The notes: generated by a model not told the origin, from the letters alone. Shown: positions 34,454-43,039, numbered from the stretch's first letter. The stretch: 64,000 nt of DNA from Saccharothrix violaceirubra (GCF_014203755.1 NZ_JACHJS010000001.1:7006001-7070000), one strand, 5' to 3'. Numbers and translations are program-made.

Positions 34454-35297
34454 CGACACCCTCCAACGGTAGGGCCGCGTGCACGCGGAACCCGCCTTCG
34501 TGCGCACCCGCCTCGACCCGGCCGCCCAGGGCCTCGACGCGTTCGCGCATGCCCCTGAGCCCCGCACCCGCACCCGGCGTGCCCTCGCCGGTGCCCGGAC
34601 CGTTGTCGACCGTGATCTCCACCGCGGTCGGCGTGCGGTGGAAGGTCACCGTGACCGCCACGCCCGGCGCGTGGCGCACGGCGTTGGTCAAGGACTCCTG
34701 GACGACGCGGTACGCGGCGGCGTCGACCGGCGCGGGCAGGTCGCCGGGGTCGCCGACCACGGTGACGTCCGGGACCGGGTCGACGAGTTCGGACAGCCGG
34801 GCCAGCGACGGTACGGGCATCGTGCCGTCGTCGCGCAGCACGCCGAGCGTCGCGCGCAGGTCGTCCAGGGCATGGCCGCTGGCCGCCTTGATGGCCCGCA
34901 ACGCCTTCACCGCCTCCTCCGGGCGGCGATCGGCGACGTGCGCCGCGACCCCGGCCTGCACGTTGATCATGGCCAGGCTGTGCGCGACCACGTCGTGGAC
35001 CTCGCGCGCGATCCGGAGGCGTTCCTCCTCGGCCTGCCGCGCACGCCGCTCCCGGCTCCGGGTGCGGCGCAGGGACAGGACGGCGAGCGCGGGCGCCAGG
35101 ACGAGCGGCCCGTTGTGCCCGGTGACGTAGAACAGCCACGTGGACGCGCCCGTGACCGCGATGACGGCGACCGGGTAGCGGGCACGCCAGAGCAGCGGCA
35201 CGAACGTCGCCGCGAACCACAACCCCGACAGCCACCCCACGCGGCCGACGGTACGGGCGACCGGCGGAGTCGGGCATCGGCCGGGAGTCGACAGCAC
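34350..35297 (-). CDS. NarL-type sensor histidine kinase, apparently N-terminally short
   Basis: The protein is about 315 aa. The HisKA_3 domain has REVHDVVAHSLAMINVQAG with the phospho-histidine; the HATPase part has VVQESLTNAVRHAPG and AGLRGMRERVEALGG. Members normally have four N-terminal membrane helices; here only two (WLSGLWFAATFVPLLW and PVAVIAVTGASTWLFYV) lie in frame, so the start (GTG 35297 chosen) may be wrong or the gene truncated. After the expected end (VHAALPLEG) the frame runs on 35 residues into the response regulator gene. Both oddities could reflect a frameshift or a recent change. Confidence 0.8.
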   Translation of the reverse strand: MLSTPGRCPTPPVARTVGRVGWLSGLWFAATFVPLLWRARYPVAVIAVTGASTWLFYVTGHNGPLVLAPALAVLSLRRTRSRERRARQAEEERLRIAREVHDVVAHSLAMINVQAGVAAHVADRRPEEAVKALRAIKAASGHALDDLRATLGVLRDDGTMPVPSLARLSELVDPVPDVTVVGDPGDLPAPVDAAAYRVVQESLTNAVRHAPGVAVTVTFHRTPTAVEITVDNGPGTGEGTPGAGAGLRGMRERVEALGGRVEAGAHEGGFRVHAALPLEGVGDQSRTRGRPGARAGRVPAAARHGGRFRGRRRGR

Positions 35298-35395
35298 GCG
35301 TACGTCGCCGGACGTACTCGTTCGCGTGAACCCGCTCGCTCGAAAGTCGCACGCGGCTTGATCGACGCGCGCGGACTCGACCACCTTTCGCAGCC

Positions 35396-35635
35396 ATGAA
35401 CCTGCGGAAGACCTTGACCGTGGCCACGGCCGCCCTCGGCGGCGCCCTGGCCGGCCTGACCCTGACCGGCGGCACCGCGTCCGCCGACGCGCCGACCGAC
35501 GACCTGGAGGCGGTCGTGCACACGCCGCCGAACGCGGACGCGAAGCTCGGCCGCGTGCTGCGGGTGGCCGACATCGCCGACCTGAGCGGCGGTCGTGCGG
35601 TGGCCGACGGCGACGTGACCATCGTCGTCCTGTAG
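35396..35635 (+). CDS. Small secreted protein (79 aa)
   Basis: This is a 79-aa protein with a clear signal peptide (MNLRKTLTVATAALGGALAG, cleavage after TASA near residue 30), leaving a mature part of about 49 residues (starting DAPTDDLEAVVHTPP). The mature part has no cysteine and is acidic, with alternating hydrophobic segments (LGRVLRVADIADL, GDVTIVVL). It is divergent from the two-component kinase gene about 100 bp away, so it may be a signal or target of that system (inferred). No family recognised. Confidence 0.72.
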   Translation: MNLRKTLTVATAALGGALAGLTLTGGTASADAPTDDLEAVVHTPPNADAKLGRVLRVADIADLSGGRAVADGDVTIVVL

Positions 35636-35746
35636 CGGGACCTGGTGCGGGGGTCCCGATCTCCGCACCATTCCGTTCCGGCAAAGATCATTCGTAGCCC
35701 GCAGGTTGCGCGCACAAGCGTCGAGCCGGCGGCATAGGCTCTACCG

Positions 35747-37384
35747 GTGACTTCCCAGGTGCAGCTCGACGCCGGTGTGGTCACTCGTTGCCGGCGGCGG
35801 GTGCACCTCGAACACGACCCGGGGTCGCACGACGCCCCCAAAGCCCCGCCGGACCCGACCGGGCGACAGCGCAAGGCCGACGCGACCGAACACCGCCGTG
35901 CCGTCGCCACCTCGCTGGGCCGGCTCGTCGGCTCCGACCTGATCGAGATCCCGGTCGACGCACCGACCTCCGCCCGCGAACGGGCCACGGCCGAGGCCAT
36001 GCGCAGCGGCGTCCCCTACATCTGGGGAGCCGTCCTCCCCCGCGACGAACCGGGCGGCCGACGCGGCGCGATCGACCTGCTGGTCAAGGACGACACCGGG
36101 TACGTGCCCGTGCTCGTCGTCCGGCACAAGGTCACCGACCCCGGACGCGGCGCCCGCACGTCACCGGTCACGCTCCCGCTGCCCACCGGCGCCCGCGTCG
36201 ACCCGCTGCGCCGGGTCCGCGCCCAACCCCGCGACCAGATGCGACTCGCCCACGCCCAACGCCTGCTCCAGGCGTCCGGTTTCGCCGCGAGCGGGCGGTC
36301 CACCGGCGGTGTCATCGGCATGGACGCCGACGTGGTCGTCTGGCACGACCTCGAGGCGTCGACCTGGCCGGGCGGCCGGTCCGCGCTGTCGGAGTACGAC
36401 GCCCGGTTCGCCGACCGCCTCGCCGTCGCCACCGCCGCCGCGACCGGTGCGCCCGCCATGGCCCGGCCGTCGCGGATCGTGGAGTGCCGCAGCTGCCCGT
36501 GGTGGCCGGTGTGCGAACAAGACCTGCGCAAAGCACGCGACGTGAGCCTCGTCGTGCGCGGCGAGGACGCGATCGCGCTGCGGAAAGCGGGCGTGGACAC
36601 CGTCGACGACCTGGCCGCCCTCGACCCGCACGACAAGCCGGTGATCCCGTTCGTCGGCATGCTGCACACCGACGCGGTCGTACTCGCCCGCGCGTGGCTG
36701 CGCGACCTGACCGTGGTCCGCCGGGTCGAGTACCTGGACGTGCCGCGCGCCGACGTGGAGATCGACGTCGACATGGAGAGCTTCGGCGACCTCGGCGCGT
36801 ACATGTGGGGCTGCCTGCTGTCCGGCACGGACGTGGGCGTCGAGCCCGGCTACCGCGCGTTCGCCACGTGGGAACCGGTGCCGTGCGACGACGAAGCCCG
36901 GTCGTTCGCCGAGTTCTGGACGTGGCTGGCCGACGTCCGGCGGCATGCGCTGGAACGAGGTCTCACGTTCCGCGCCTACTGCTACAACGAACTCGCCGAG
37001 AACCGCTGGCTGCTGGGCTCGGCCGACCGCTTCGCGGGCCGGCCCGGCATCCCGGCCGTGGGCGAGGTGCGCTCGTTCATCTCGTCCGATGAGTGGGTCG
37101 ACCTGTTCGGCATCGTGCAGCAGCAGTTCCTGTGCGCGCACGGCAAGGGGCTCAAGACCATCGCGCCGGTCGCGGGCTTCCACTGGCGCGACCCGGAGGC
37201 GGGTGGCGAGAACTCGATGCGCTGGTACCGGGACGCGGTGGGCATGGACGGCCACCCGCCGGAGCCCGCGCAACGCCGTCGTTTGTTGGAGTACAACGAG
37301 GACGACGTGCGCGCCACGCACGCGTTGCGCACGTGGATGACATCCGACGCGATGGCCGACCTGCCGTTCGCGGGAGATCTCTGA
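35747..37384 (+). CDS. TM0106-family RecB-like nuclease with RNase H-like domain
   Basis: This 545-aa protein has a Cas4/RecB-like N-terminal nuclease half (GAIDLLVKDDTGYVPVLVVRHK is the catalytic Asp/Glu-strand region; VECRSCPWWPVCEQDL is a cysteine cluster able to hold Fe-S or zinc) and a C-terminal RNase H-like exonuclease half (EIDVDMESFG; closing YNEDDVRATHALRTWM). This order is that of the TM0106 family, whose job is unknown but presumed in DNA repair. GTG 35747 lies 7 nt after TAGGCT, suggesting a leaderless message. It stands alone. Confidence 0.9.
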   Translation: MTSQVQLDAGVVTRCRRRVHLEHDPGSHDAPKAPPDPTGRQRKADATEHRRAVATSLGRLVGSDLIEIPVDAPTSARERATAEAMRSGVPYIWGAVLPRDEPGGRRGAIDLLVKDDTGYVPVLVVRHKVTDPGRGARTSPVTLPLPTGARVDPLRRVRAQPRDQMRLAHAQRLLQASGFAASGRSTGGVIGMDADVVVWHDLEASTWPGGRSALSEYDARFADRLAVATAAATGAPAMARPSRIVECRSCPWWPVCEQDLRKARDVSLVVRGEDAIALRKAGVDTVDDLAALDPHDKPVIPFVGMLHTDAVVLARAWLRDLTVVRRVEYLDVPRADVEIDVDMESFGDLGAYMWGCLLSGTDVGVEPGYRAFATWEPVPCDDEARSFAEFWTWLADVRRHALERGLTFRAYCYNELAENRWLLGSADRFAGRPGIPAVGEVRSFISSDEWVDLFGIVQQQFLCAHGKGLKTIAPVAGFHWRDPEAGGENSMRWYRDAVGMDGHPPEPAQRRRLLEYNEDDVRATHALRTWMTSDAMADLPFAGDL

Positions 37385-37448
37385 TCATGCGGTGACGGCA
37401 TGACCGCGCCGGCTCGTTGGCGTCACCGGATCCCAGGAGGTCAGCGGG

Positions 37449-37742
37449 ATGGACCGGACCGGGCAGAAGACGGCGTTACGCCGGTTCCTGGCGCTCGTGG
37501 TGTTCGCCTTCTTCGCGTACTGGTCGGTCATCCTCGCCGGCCTCCTCGGCTGGAGCACGACACCACGTGGTCCGCATCGCCTCACCGGGCACTGGCACCT
37601 GCCCCTGCTCGCGATCGGCGCCGGAGTCCTGGGAGTGGCCCTCGCGAGCCGTATCCTCGGCCGCCGCGTCCTGTCGCCGTGGCTGCTGCTCGCCGTGCTG
37701 CCTGCCGCCTATTTCATCCTGGTGGAGACCGGAGTCGTGTAG
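37449..37742 (+). CDS. Small three-helix membrane protein (97 aa)
   Basis: This 97-aa protein has three membrane helices (FLALVVFAFFAYWSVILAGLL, LPLLAIGAGVLGVALASRIL, PWLLLAVLPAAYFILVETGVV). ATG 37449 follows CAGGAGGTC. No family recognised. Its stop lies 25 bp before the first of the 21-bp repeats that bound the toxin-antitoxin segment, so it marks the original neighbour of the SDR gene if that segment was inserted. Confidence 0.78.
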   Translation: MDRTGQKTALRRFLALVVFAFFAYWSVILAGLLGWSTTPRGPHRLTGHWHLPLLAIGAGVLGVALASRILGRRVLSPWLLLAVLPAAYFILVETGVV

Positions 37743-37766
37743 GCGGCATGAAGTCCTGCCGGCAGC

Positions 37767-37787
37767 CCTAACGGGGAGCCATGCGCA
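37767..37787. repeat. 21-bp direct repeat, left copy
   Basis: The 21 bases starting CCTAACGGGGAGCC and ending ATGCGCA are identical to 38816-38836, 1049 bp to the right. The right copy is the 3' end of the SDR gene (encoding LRMAPR-stop on the minus strand); this left copy is detached from any gene. Confidence 0.85.
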
Positions 37788-37901
37788 AAGCGTCGTCACA
37801 GGGGACGCATCGATCCCCGAGAGGCCACGTGGGATGCATCGCAGGCGAGCCTTGGTGGCGCAGCCCTCGCCGAGGCGCGTCCTATCGAAGCGCAGGCCGC
37901 T

Positions 37902-38210
37902 TCACGGGTGCGGTCCGATCGTCACAATCGTGATCTGATCTTCCTTGAGGCCGTAGATCCACCATATCCGCCAAGCTGAGGGAGTGTTGTTCTCGACGTA
38001 GGACTCCCACAGTTGAGTACCGTTCGGTCCCGGCACCGATTGGTACGGGTGCGAACGCAACGCCGGATAGCGCGGACCCAACGTCTCCAGTTGGGCCAGC
38101 GCTTTCCGGATCTTCTTGAGCTTCTTGGCGTACTGCTGCTTCCCCTGGAGTTCCGCCAGAACTGCTGAAACCTCGGCGGTGTACAGGAGTTCGTAGGGTG
38201 GAGCGCTCAC
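37902..38210 (-). CDS. RelE-type toxin
   Basis: This 102-aa protein has the RelE/ParE-like layout: YELLYTAEVSAVLAEL strand and helix, a basic helix (QYAKKLKKIRKALAQLETLG), then three strands with LRSHPYQSVPGPNGTQLWESYVENN and WRIWWIYGLKEDQITIVTIGPH. It would cleave ribosome-bound mRNA. Basic residues and the Trp/Tyr-rich strands fit. It overlaps the antitoxin stop by 4 nt, with the antitoxin first, the usual order for coupled type II systems. Both lie between 21-bp direct repeats. Confidence 0.85.
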   Translation of the reverse strand: MSAPPYELLYTAEVSAVLAELQGKQQYAKKLKKIRKALAQLETLGPRYPALRSHPYQSVPGPNGTQLWESYVENNTPSAWRIWWIYGLKEDQITIVTIGPHP

Positions 38211-38503
38211 TCGTCCTCTTCGTCGATCTCGACACCAGCGGTGACCCAGTCGAGCTTCTGCACCTTGCCCTCCGCAGCGTCCGCCAGGCCACGGAACAGC
38301 GATGCCCTCAGCTCATCGTTCTCCCAGACCATCAACTCGCGCTTCGGGATGCTGGCCAGCGGGGTGAGCAGGATCGCACCCTCGTCGTTGATCGACACAG
38401 CGTAGCGGTCGTCTTTGTGGACTCCGGCCTTGCCGAATGCGATACGCGAGCGCTCGTCGGCGGCTACTTCGGCGATCGGGCGGAATCCTTCGAGTGTCGT
38501 CAT
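38207..38503 (-). CDS. Putative antitoxin of the RelE-type system
   Basis: This 98-aa acidic protein is translated just before the toxin. It starts MTTLEGFRPIAEVAADERSR, has a middle with KDDRYAVSINDEGAILLTPLASIP (reminiscent of AbrB-type DNA-binding swapped hairpins), and an acidic C-terminal part (LDWVTAGVEIDEEDE) suited to neutralise the basic toxin. ATG 38503 follows GAGGGGCCCACC. In the same frame a much longer reading is open upstream but has no coding support. Its DNA-binding type is my inference. Confidence 0.78.
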   Translation of the reverse strand: MTTLEGFRPIAEVAADERSRIAFGKAGVHKDDRYAVSINDEGAILLTPLASIPKRELMVWENDELRASLFRGLADAAEGKVQKLDWVTAGVEIDEEDE

Positions 38504-38815
38504 GGTGGGCCCCTCGATCAAGTTGCGAGCCGAGCTGAACGAGCCGTCACGGCTGTGACAGTGACGCGCTCGTGAAGCCCGGGATGCTACGGGACACGGC
38601 GTCTGACCGGCCCTCGTCACAGGTGGTGCGTCATGGTGTCGGCTGCGGTGGCCGGACGGGTCGGCGACTGTCCCCAGAGTAGCGACATATGGGCAAGTGG
38701 GCAATACCCCATCCTGTTGAGCACGGCACAACGCCGAGGGTGACGGACGGCTCCCGACGGTGTCGTCGACCTTGTGGCGGGGCGAGACCGGAGCGGGTGC
38801 AGACCAGCCGAGCGA

Positions 38816-38836
38816 CCTAACGGGGAGCCATGCGCA
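38816..38836. repeat. 21-bp direct repeat, right copy (3' end of SDR gene)
   Basis: Identical to 37767-37787; the bases immediately outside differ on both sides (A versus C on the left, G versus A on the right), so the repeat is exactly 21 bp. It includes the stop and last six codons of the SDR gene. Confidence 0.85.
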
Positions 38837-39566
38837 GTGCCCCGTCCATCCGGATCACCTCGCCGTTGAGGTAGTCGTGCTCGACGATCGACACGGCGAG
38901 CTGCGCGTACTCCTCCGGCAGCGCAAGGCGCTTCGGGAACGGCACGCCCGCCGCCAGCCCGGCCCGGAACTCCTCCGACACGGTCGCCAGCATCGGCGTG
39001 TCCACGATGCCCGGCGCGATCGTCATGACCCGCACGCCCACCGACGACAGGTCACGCGCGGCCGGCAGCGTCATGCCGACGACGCCCGCCTTGGACGCCG
39101 CGTACGCCACCTGCCCGATCTGCCCGTCGTAGGCCGCGATCGACGCCGTGTTGACCACGACGCCACGTTGCCCGTCCGCCAACGGCTCGGTGCGGCCGAT
39201 CGCGGCCGACGCCAGGCGCAGCACGTTGAACGTCCCGACCAGGTTCACGTCGATCACCCGGCGGTACAGGTCCAAGGGGTGGGGACCGGACTTGCCGACC
39301 GTGCGCGCGGACGGACCGATCCCCGCGCAGCTCACCGCGATCCGCAGCGGTGCACCCGACGCGGCGCGGTCGACGGCGGCCTGGACGTCGTCCTCCGACG
39401 TCACGTCCGCCGCCACGAACGTCACGCCCTCGACTTCGGGCGCGTTCTCCACCGAGATGTCCAACGCGAACACCGAGGCGCCCCGAGCGGCCAACGCCTT
39501 CGCCGTCGCCAGACCAAGCCCCGACGCGCCACCCGTGACGATCGCCGCGGTACCCGAGATCTCCAT
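38817..39566 (-). CDS. Short-chain dehydrogenase/reductase, 3-hydroxyacyl-CoA dehydrogenase type
   Basis: This is a 249-aa NAD-dependent oxidoreductase. The cofactor motif TGGASGLG is near residue 12, followed by DIS (acidic residue for NAD preference), the VSCAGIG strand, NTASIAAYDGQIGQVAYAASKAG with catalytic Ser-Tyr-Lys, and TIAPGIVDTPM. This sequence style matches the HSD17B10/FadB-like type acting on hydroxyacyl-CoA; substrate is inferred. ATG 39566 follows GAGGAGGG. Its last six codons are duplicated about 1 kb away beyond the toxin-antitoxin pair. Confidence 0.93.
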   Translation of the reverse strand: MEISGTAAIVTGGASGLGLATAKALAARGASVFALDISVENAPEVEGVTFVAADVTSEDDVQAAVDRAASGAPLRIAVSCAGIGPSARTVGKSGPHPLDLYRRVIDVNLVGTFNVLRLASAAIGRTEPLADGQRGVVVNTASIAAYDGQIGQVAYAASKAGVVGMTLPAARDLSSVGVRVMTIAPGIVDTPMLATVSEEFRAGLAAGVPFPKRLALPEEYAQLAVSIVEHDYLNGEVIRMDGALRMAPR

Positions 39567-39602
39567 CGAACCCTCCTCGACCGGCACTACCCGGCCTGGA
39601 GG

Positions 39603-39713
39603 TTAACGGTCGTTCAGCCGCCTTCGCTCCGACAGGTGCAGCATCGCGACCAGCGGTACGGCCGCGAGTGCTGCCAGCCCCGCGAAGAGGGCCACGATGA
39701 GCAGCAGTTCCAT
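39603..39713 (-). CDS. 36-aa membrane microprotein
   Basis: A reading frame too short for most gene finders: it starts MELLLIVALFAGLAALAAV, continues with PLVAM and ends LSERRRLNDR. It is a single hydrophobic helix followed by a basic C-terminus, the layout of bacterial regulatory membrane microproteins. An AGGAG sequence lies about 12 nt before ATG 39713. It ends 37 nt upstream of the SDR start and may be its leader gene. Coding status is not proven. Confidence 0.45.
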   Translation of the reverse strand: MELLLIVALFAGLAALAAVPLVAMLHLSERRRLNDR

Positions 39714-39855
39714 ACCTGAACCATGCTCCTGCGCCGGGTCCGCGCGCGTCCTCCGCAAGAAGTGTTCCCGCGTACACCCAGGGGACTACCGTTCTCACGC
39801 TCCGCATACAGCTCATGTTCGGCCTGCGGCAAACTTCGGCTGCGACCGTCGACCC

Positions 39856-41148
39856 ATGTTCGTCCGGCGGATCGCGGTCGTGGGAACGGGTTACGTGGGC
39901 CTGACGACGGGGGCGTGCCTGGCCTCCCTCGGACATCGGGTCGTGTGCGCCGACGTCGACGCGCTGAAGGTGGCACGCCTCGAAGCCGGCCAGGTCGACA
40001 TCCTCGAACCGGGACTGGCCGGGCTCGTCCGCGAGGGCGCGACGGCCGGGCGGCTCTCGTTCACGGTCGGTGCCCGCGACGCCGTGCGCGACGCCGAGGT
40101 CGTGTTCCTGTGCCTGCCCACGCCGATGGGTGCGGGTGGCGCGGCCGACCTGAGCGCCGTGGAGGACGTGGCCGCCGTGATCCGCGACGTGCTGCCTTAC
40201 GGGTGCGTGGTCGTGTGCAAGTCCACGGTCCCCGTCGGCACGTCGACGCGCGTGGCCGCGTTGCTCGACCGCGAGGACGTGGCCGTGGTGTCCAACCCCG
40301 AGTTCCTGCGCGAGGGCAGCGCCGTCCGCGACTTCCTGCACCCGGACCGGATCGTGGTCGGCTCCGACTCGCCGCAGGCCGCCGAACGCGTCGCCGCGCT
40401 GTTCGCCAAGCTCGGTGCGCCGACCGTGCTGATGGACGCGGCCAGCGCCGAGATGGTCAAGTACGCGGCCAACTGCTTCCTGGCCATGAAGCTGTCCTAC
40501 GTCAACGCGGTCGCCGAGCTGTGCGAGCTGGTCGGCGCGGACGTGACGGCCGTGACCGACGGCATGGGCTACGACAAGCGCATCGGCGGGTCGTTCCTCA
40601 AGCCCGGACCGGGCTGGGGCGGTTCGTGCCTGCCCAAGGACACGCACGCGATGGTCCGCATCGCCGAGGGCGTCGGCGTGGACTTCACGCTGGTCCAGGC
40701 CACGATCGACACCAACGTGCGGCAGCGGCAGCGCGTCGTCGACAAGCTGCGCGCGGCCGTCGGACCGCTGGCCGGCACCCGCATCGGCGTGCTGGGGCTG
40801 GCGTTCAAGGCCGGGACCAACGACCTGCGTGACTCGCCGGCGTTGGCCGTGGCCGAACTGCTCGCGTTCGAGGGCGCGGAACTCGTGGCGTACGACCCGG
40901 AGATCGACCGGCCGCTGGTGGGCATGACCGTGGTGGACGACCCGTACGTGGCGGTGTCCGGCGCGGCGGCCGTGGTGCTGCTGACCGAGTGGCCGCAGTT
41001 CCGGACGCTGGACTGGACGCGCGTGGCGTCGGTCATGAGCGGCACGACCGTGCTCGACACCCGCAACCACCTCGACCCCGACGCGCTGCGCCGGGCCGGG
41101 CTCACGTTGCGCGGCGTGGGACGGCCCGTGGAGGTCCCATTTAGTTAG
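39856..41148 (+). CDS. ugd: UDP-glucose 6-dehydrogenase
   Basis: This 430-aa protein oxidises UDP-glucose to UDP-glucuronate in two NAD-dependent steps. The dinucleotide motif VVGTGYVGL is at the N-terminus; STVPVGTS and NPEFLREGSA follow; the catalytic Cys258 is in PGWGGSCLPKD; GLAFKAGTNDLRDSPA marks the C-terminal domain. Length is normal. ATG 39856 has no good ribosome site, so it may be leaderless. The product feeds uronic-acid-containing glycans and could serve the envelope locus 10 kb away, though no operon connects them. Confidence 0.95.
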   Translation: MFVRRIAVVGTGYVGLTTGACLASLGHRVVCADVDALKVARLEAGQVDILEPGLAGLVREGATAGRLSFTVGARDAVRDAEVVFLCLPTPMGAGGAADLSAVEDVAAVIRDVLPYGCVVVCKSTVPVGTSTRVAALLDREDVAVVSNPEFLREGSAVRDFLHPDRIVVGSDSPQAAERVAALFAKLGAPTVLMDAASAEMVKYAANCFLAMKLSYVNAVAELCELVGADVTAVTDGMGYDKRIGGSFLKPGPGWGGSCLPKDTHAMVRIAEGVGVDFTLVQATIDTNVRQRQRVVDKLRAAVGPLAGTRIGVLGLAFKAGTNDLRDSPALAVAELLAFEGAELVAYDPEIDRPLVGMTVVDDPYVAVSGAAAVVLLTEWPQFRTLDWTRVASVMSGTTVLDTRNHLDPDALRRAGLTLRGVGRPVEVPFS

Positions 41149-41190
41149 CTCGTTTAACCAAAACGGGCCGGCACGCCGTAGTTTGTTGCG

Positions 41191-42975
41191 GTGTTCACGA
41201 CCCGCCCGGAACTCGCCGGCACCCGCGGAATGGTCGCCTCGACGCACTGGCTCGCCTCCGGTGCGGGCATGGCCGTCCTGGAGGGCGGCGGCAACGCCTT
41301 CGACGCCGCCGTCACGGCCGGCTTCGTCCTCCAGGTCGTGGAACCGCACCTCAACGGGCCGGGCGGCGAGGTTCCCGTGATCTTCGCGGCGGCCGGCGCG
41401 GCACCCCGGGTGCTGTGCGGCCAGGGCGTGGCGCCGGCCGGGGCGACGGTCGCGCACTACCGGTCGCTCGGCCTTGACCTGGTGCCCGGCAGCGGCCTGC
41501 TCGCGGCGACCGTGCCCGGCGCGTGGGACGGGTGGTTGACGTTGCTGCGCGACTACGGGACCAAGACGTTGCGCGAGGTGCTCGACTACGCGATCGGCTA
41601 CGCCCGCGACGGTTTCCCGCTGGTGGCGGGCGCGTCGCGGACGATCGCGACGGTCGCCGACCTGTTCCGGGACCGCTGGCCGACGTCGGCGGCGCTGTGG
41701 CTGCCGGGCGGTGTGCCGCCGCGGGCCGGCGGCGTGTTCCGCAACCCGCGCCTGGCCGACACGTGGGAATGGCTGCTGGCCGCCGCCGAGGCCGCCGGGT
41801 CCGACCGCGAGGCCCAGATCGAGGCCGCGCGCCGGGCGTGGTCGCAGGGGTTCGTCGCCGCACAGGTCGACGAGTTCTGCCGGCAGTCGTACTTCGACGA
41901 CTCGGGCCGGGCGCACGCCGGGGTGCTGACCGGCGGCGACATGGCCGGGTGGCAGGCCACCTACGAGGACCCGGTGACCGCCGACTTCGGCGAGTGGACG
42001 GTCGCCAAGGCCGGTGCGTGGACCCAGGGACCCGTGCTGCTGCAACAACTCCGGCTGCTGGAGGGCTTCGCCGACCGACTGTCCTATGTGGATGGTCTGC
42101 CGACGGTCGACACCGTGCACCTGGCGGTCGAGTGCGCCAAGCTCGCCTTCGCCGACCGGGAAGCCTGGTACGGCGACGTGCCCGACGTGCCGCTCGACGT
42201 GCTCCTGTCCCGCGAGTACGCGCAAACCCGCCGCGGGTTGATCACGGACGAGGCGTCGCCGGACCTGCGTCCCGGATCGCCGAACGGGATCGCACCGCGG
42301 CTTTCCGGGCACGTCCTGTCCGGACCGTTCGCCGCCTCGGGGTCGAACGGCGCGCTGGGCGAACCGACCGTCGCGGCCGACACCGGCACGGTGCGCGGCG
42401 ACACGGTGCACGTGGACGTCGTCGACCGCTGGGGCAACATGGTCTCCGCGACCCCGTCGGGAGGCTGGCTCCAGTCGTCGCCGACCATCCCGTCCCTGGG
42501 TTTCTGCCTGGGCAGCCGGGCCCAGATGTTCTGGCTGGACGAGGACCTGCCCAACACGCTCGCGCCGGGCAAGCGGCCCCGGATCACGCTGTCGCCGACC
42601 CTGGCCCTGCGCGACGGCGAGGCGGCGCTGGCCTTCGGCACGCCCGGCGGCGACCAGCAGGACCAGTGGCAGCTCGCGTTCTGGCTGGCGCACACCGCCG
42701 GGGGGCTGGACCTCCAGGCGGCCATCGACTCGCCGATGTGGCACACGAACGCGTTCCCCAGCTCGTTCTTCCCCCGCGACTGGACGCCGGGCGAGGTCCT
42801 GGTGGAGTCCCGGTTCCCCGGCATGGACGAGTTGCGGGCACGTGGGCACGTGGTCGTCGACGCCGGGCCGTGGACGCTCGGCCGCCTGTCGGCGGTGGCA
42901 CGCGATCGACGGGCCGGACTGCTCCGGGCCGCCGCGAACCCGCGCGGTGGCCAGGGGTACGCCGTCGGCCGCTGA
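41191..42975 (+). CDS. Gamma-glutamyltransferase family protein
   Basis: This is a 594-aa Ntn-hydrolase. The N-terminal half has MVASTHWLASGAGMAVLEGGGNAFDA-type order and EPHLNGPGGE. The autocatalytic site is Thr405 in GDTVHVDVVDRWGNMVS, as in the TTH motif of gamma-glutamyltransferases. LAPGKRPRITLSPTLAL and FGTPGGDQQ close the active site. No signal peptide is visible, so it is a cytosolic GGT-like member of the kind acting on acylated or glutamylated metabolites; the substrate is unknown. GTG 41191 lies 7 nt after TAGTTT, suggesting a leaderless message. Confidence 0.92.
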   Translation: MFTTRPELAGTRGMVASTHWLASGAGMAVLEGGGNAFDAAVTAGFVLQVVEPHLNGPGGEVPVIFAAAGAAPRVLCGQGVAPAGATVAHYRSLGLDLVPGSGLLAATVPGAWDGWLTLLRDYGTKTLREVLDYAIGYARDGFPLVAGASRTIATVADLFRDRWPTSAALWLPGGVPPRAGGVFRNPRLADTWEWLLAAAEAAGSDREAQIEAARRAWSQGFVAAQVDEFCRQSYFDDSGRAHAGVLTGGDMAGWQATYEDPVTADFGEWTVAKAGAWTQGPVLLQQLRLLEGFADRLSYVDGLPTVDTVHLAVECAKLAFADREAWYGDVPDVPLDVLLSREYAQTRRGLITDEASPDLRPGSPNGIAPRLSGHVLSGPFAASGSNGALGEPTVAADTGTVRGDTVHVDVVDRWGNMVSATPSGGWLQSSPTIPSLGFCLGSRAQMFWLDEDLPNTLAPGKRPRITLSPTLALRDGEAALAFGTPGGDQQDQWQLAFWLAHTAGGLDLQAAIDSPMWHTNAFPSSFFPRDWTPGEVLVESRFPGMDELRARGHVVVDAGPWTLGRLSAVARDRRAGLLRAAANPRGGQGYAVGR

Positions 42976-43039
42976 GCCGGACCAGCCACGACGGACCCCA
43001 TGGTTTCTTCGGGCTTCCCTCACCTCTTACGCTCTGTCC

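Larger units (their letters stand above)
37767..38836. mobile_element. Putative micro-element carrying a toxin-antitoxin pair, inserted at the 3' end of the SDR gene
   Basis: A segment of about 1.03 kb (37788-38815) lies between two perfect 21-bp direct repeats. The right repeat is the authentic 3' end of the SDR gene; the left is a copy. This is the pattern left when an element integrates into a gene's 3' end and restores it. The only genes inside are a RelE-type toxin and its antitoxin. No integrase or transposase is visible, so it would be a decayed or mobilised element. Insertion is inferred. Confidence 0.45.

Noticed and set aside
35747..37384. Cas4-like nuclease hinting at a CRISPR system
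   Set aside because: The two-domain order is that of the TM0106 family, and no repeats or other cas genes are present.
37782..37934. A 50-codon frame starting at the left 21-bp repeat behind GGGGAGCC
   Set aside because: The apparent ribosome site belongs to the repeated SDR end; the frame has poor codon bias and no recognisable features.
39052..43023. A 1323-codon minus-strand open frame
   Set aside because: It runs antisense to UDP-glucose dehydrogenase and the gamma-glutamyltransferase gene and has shadow composition.
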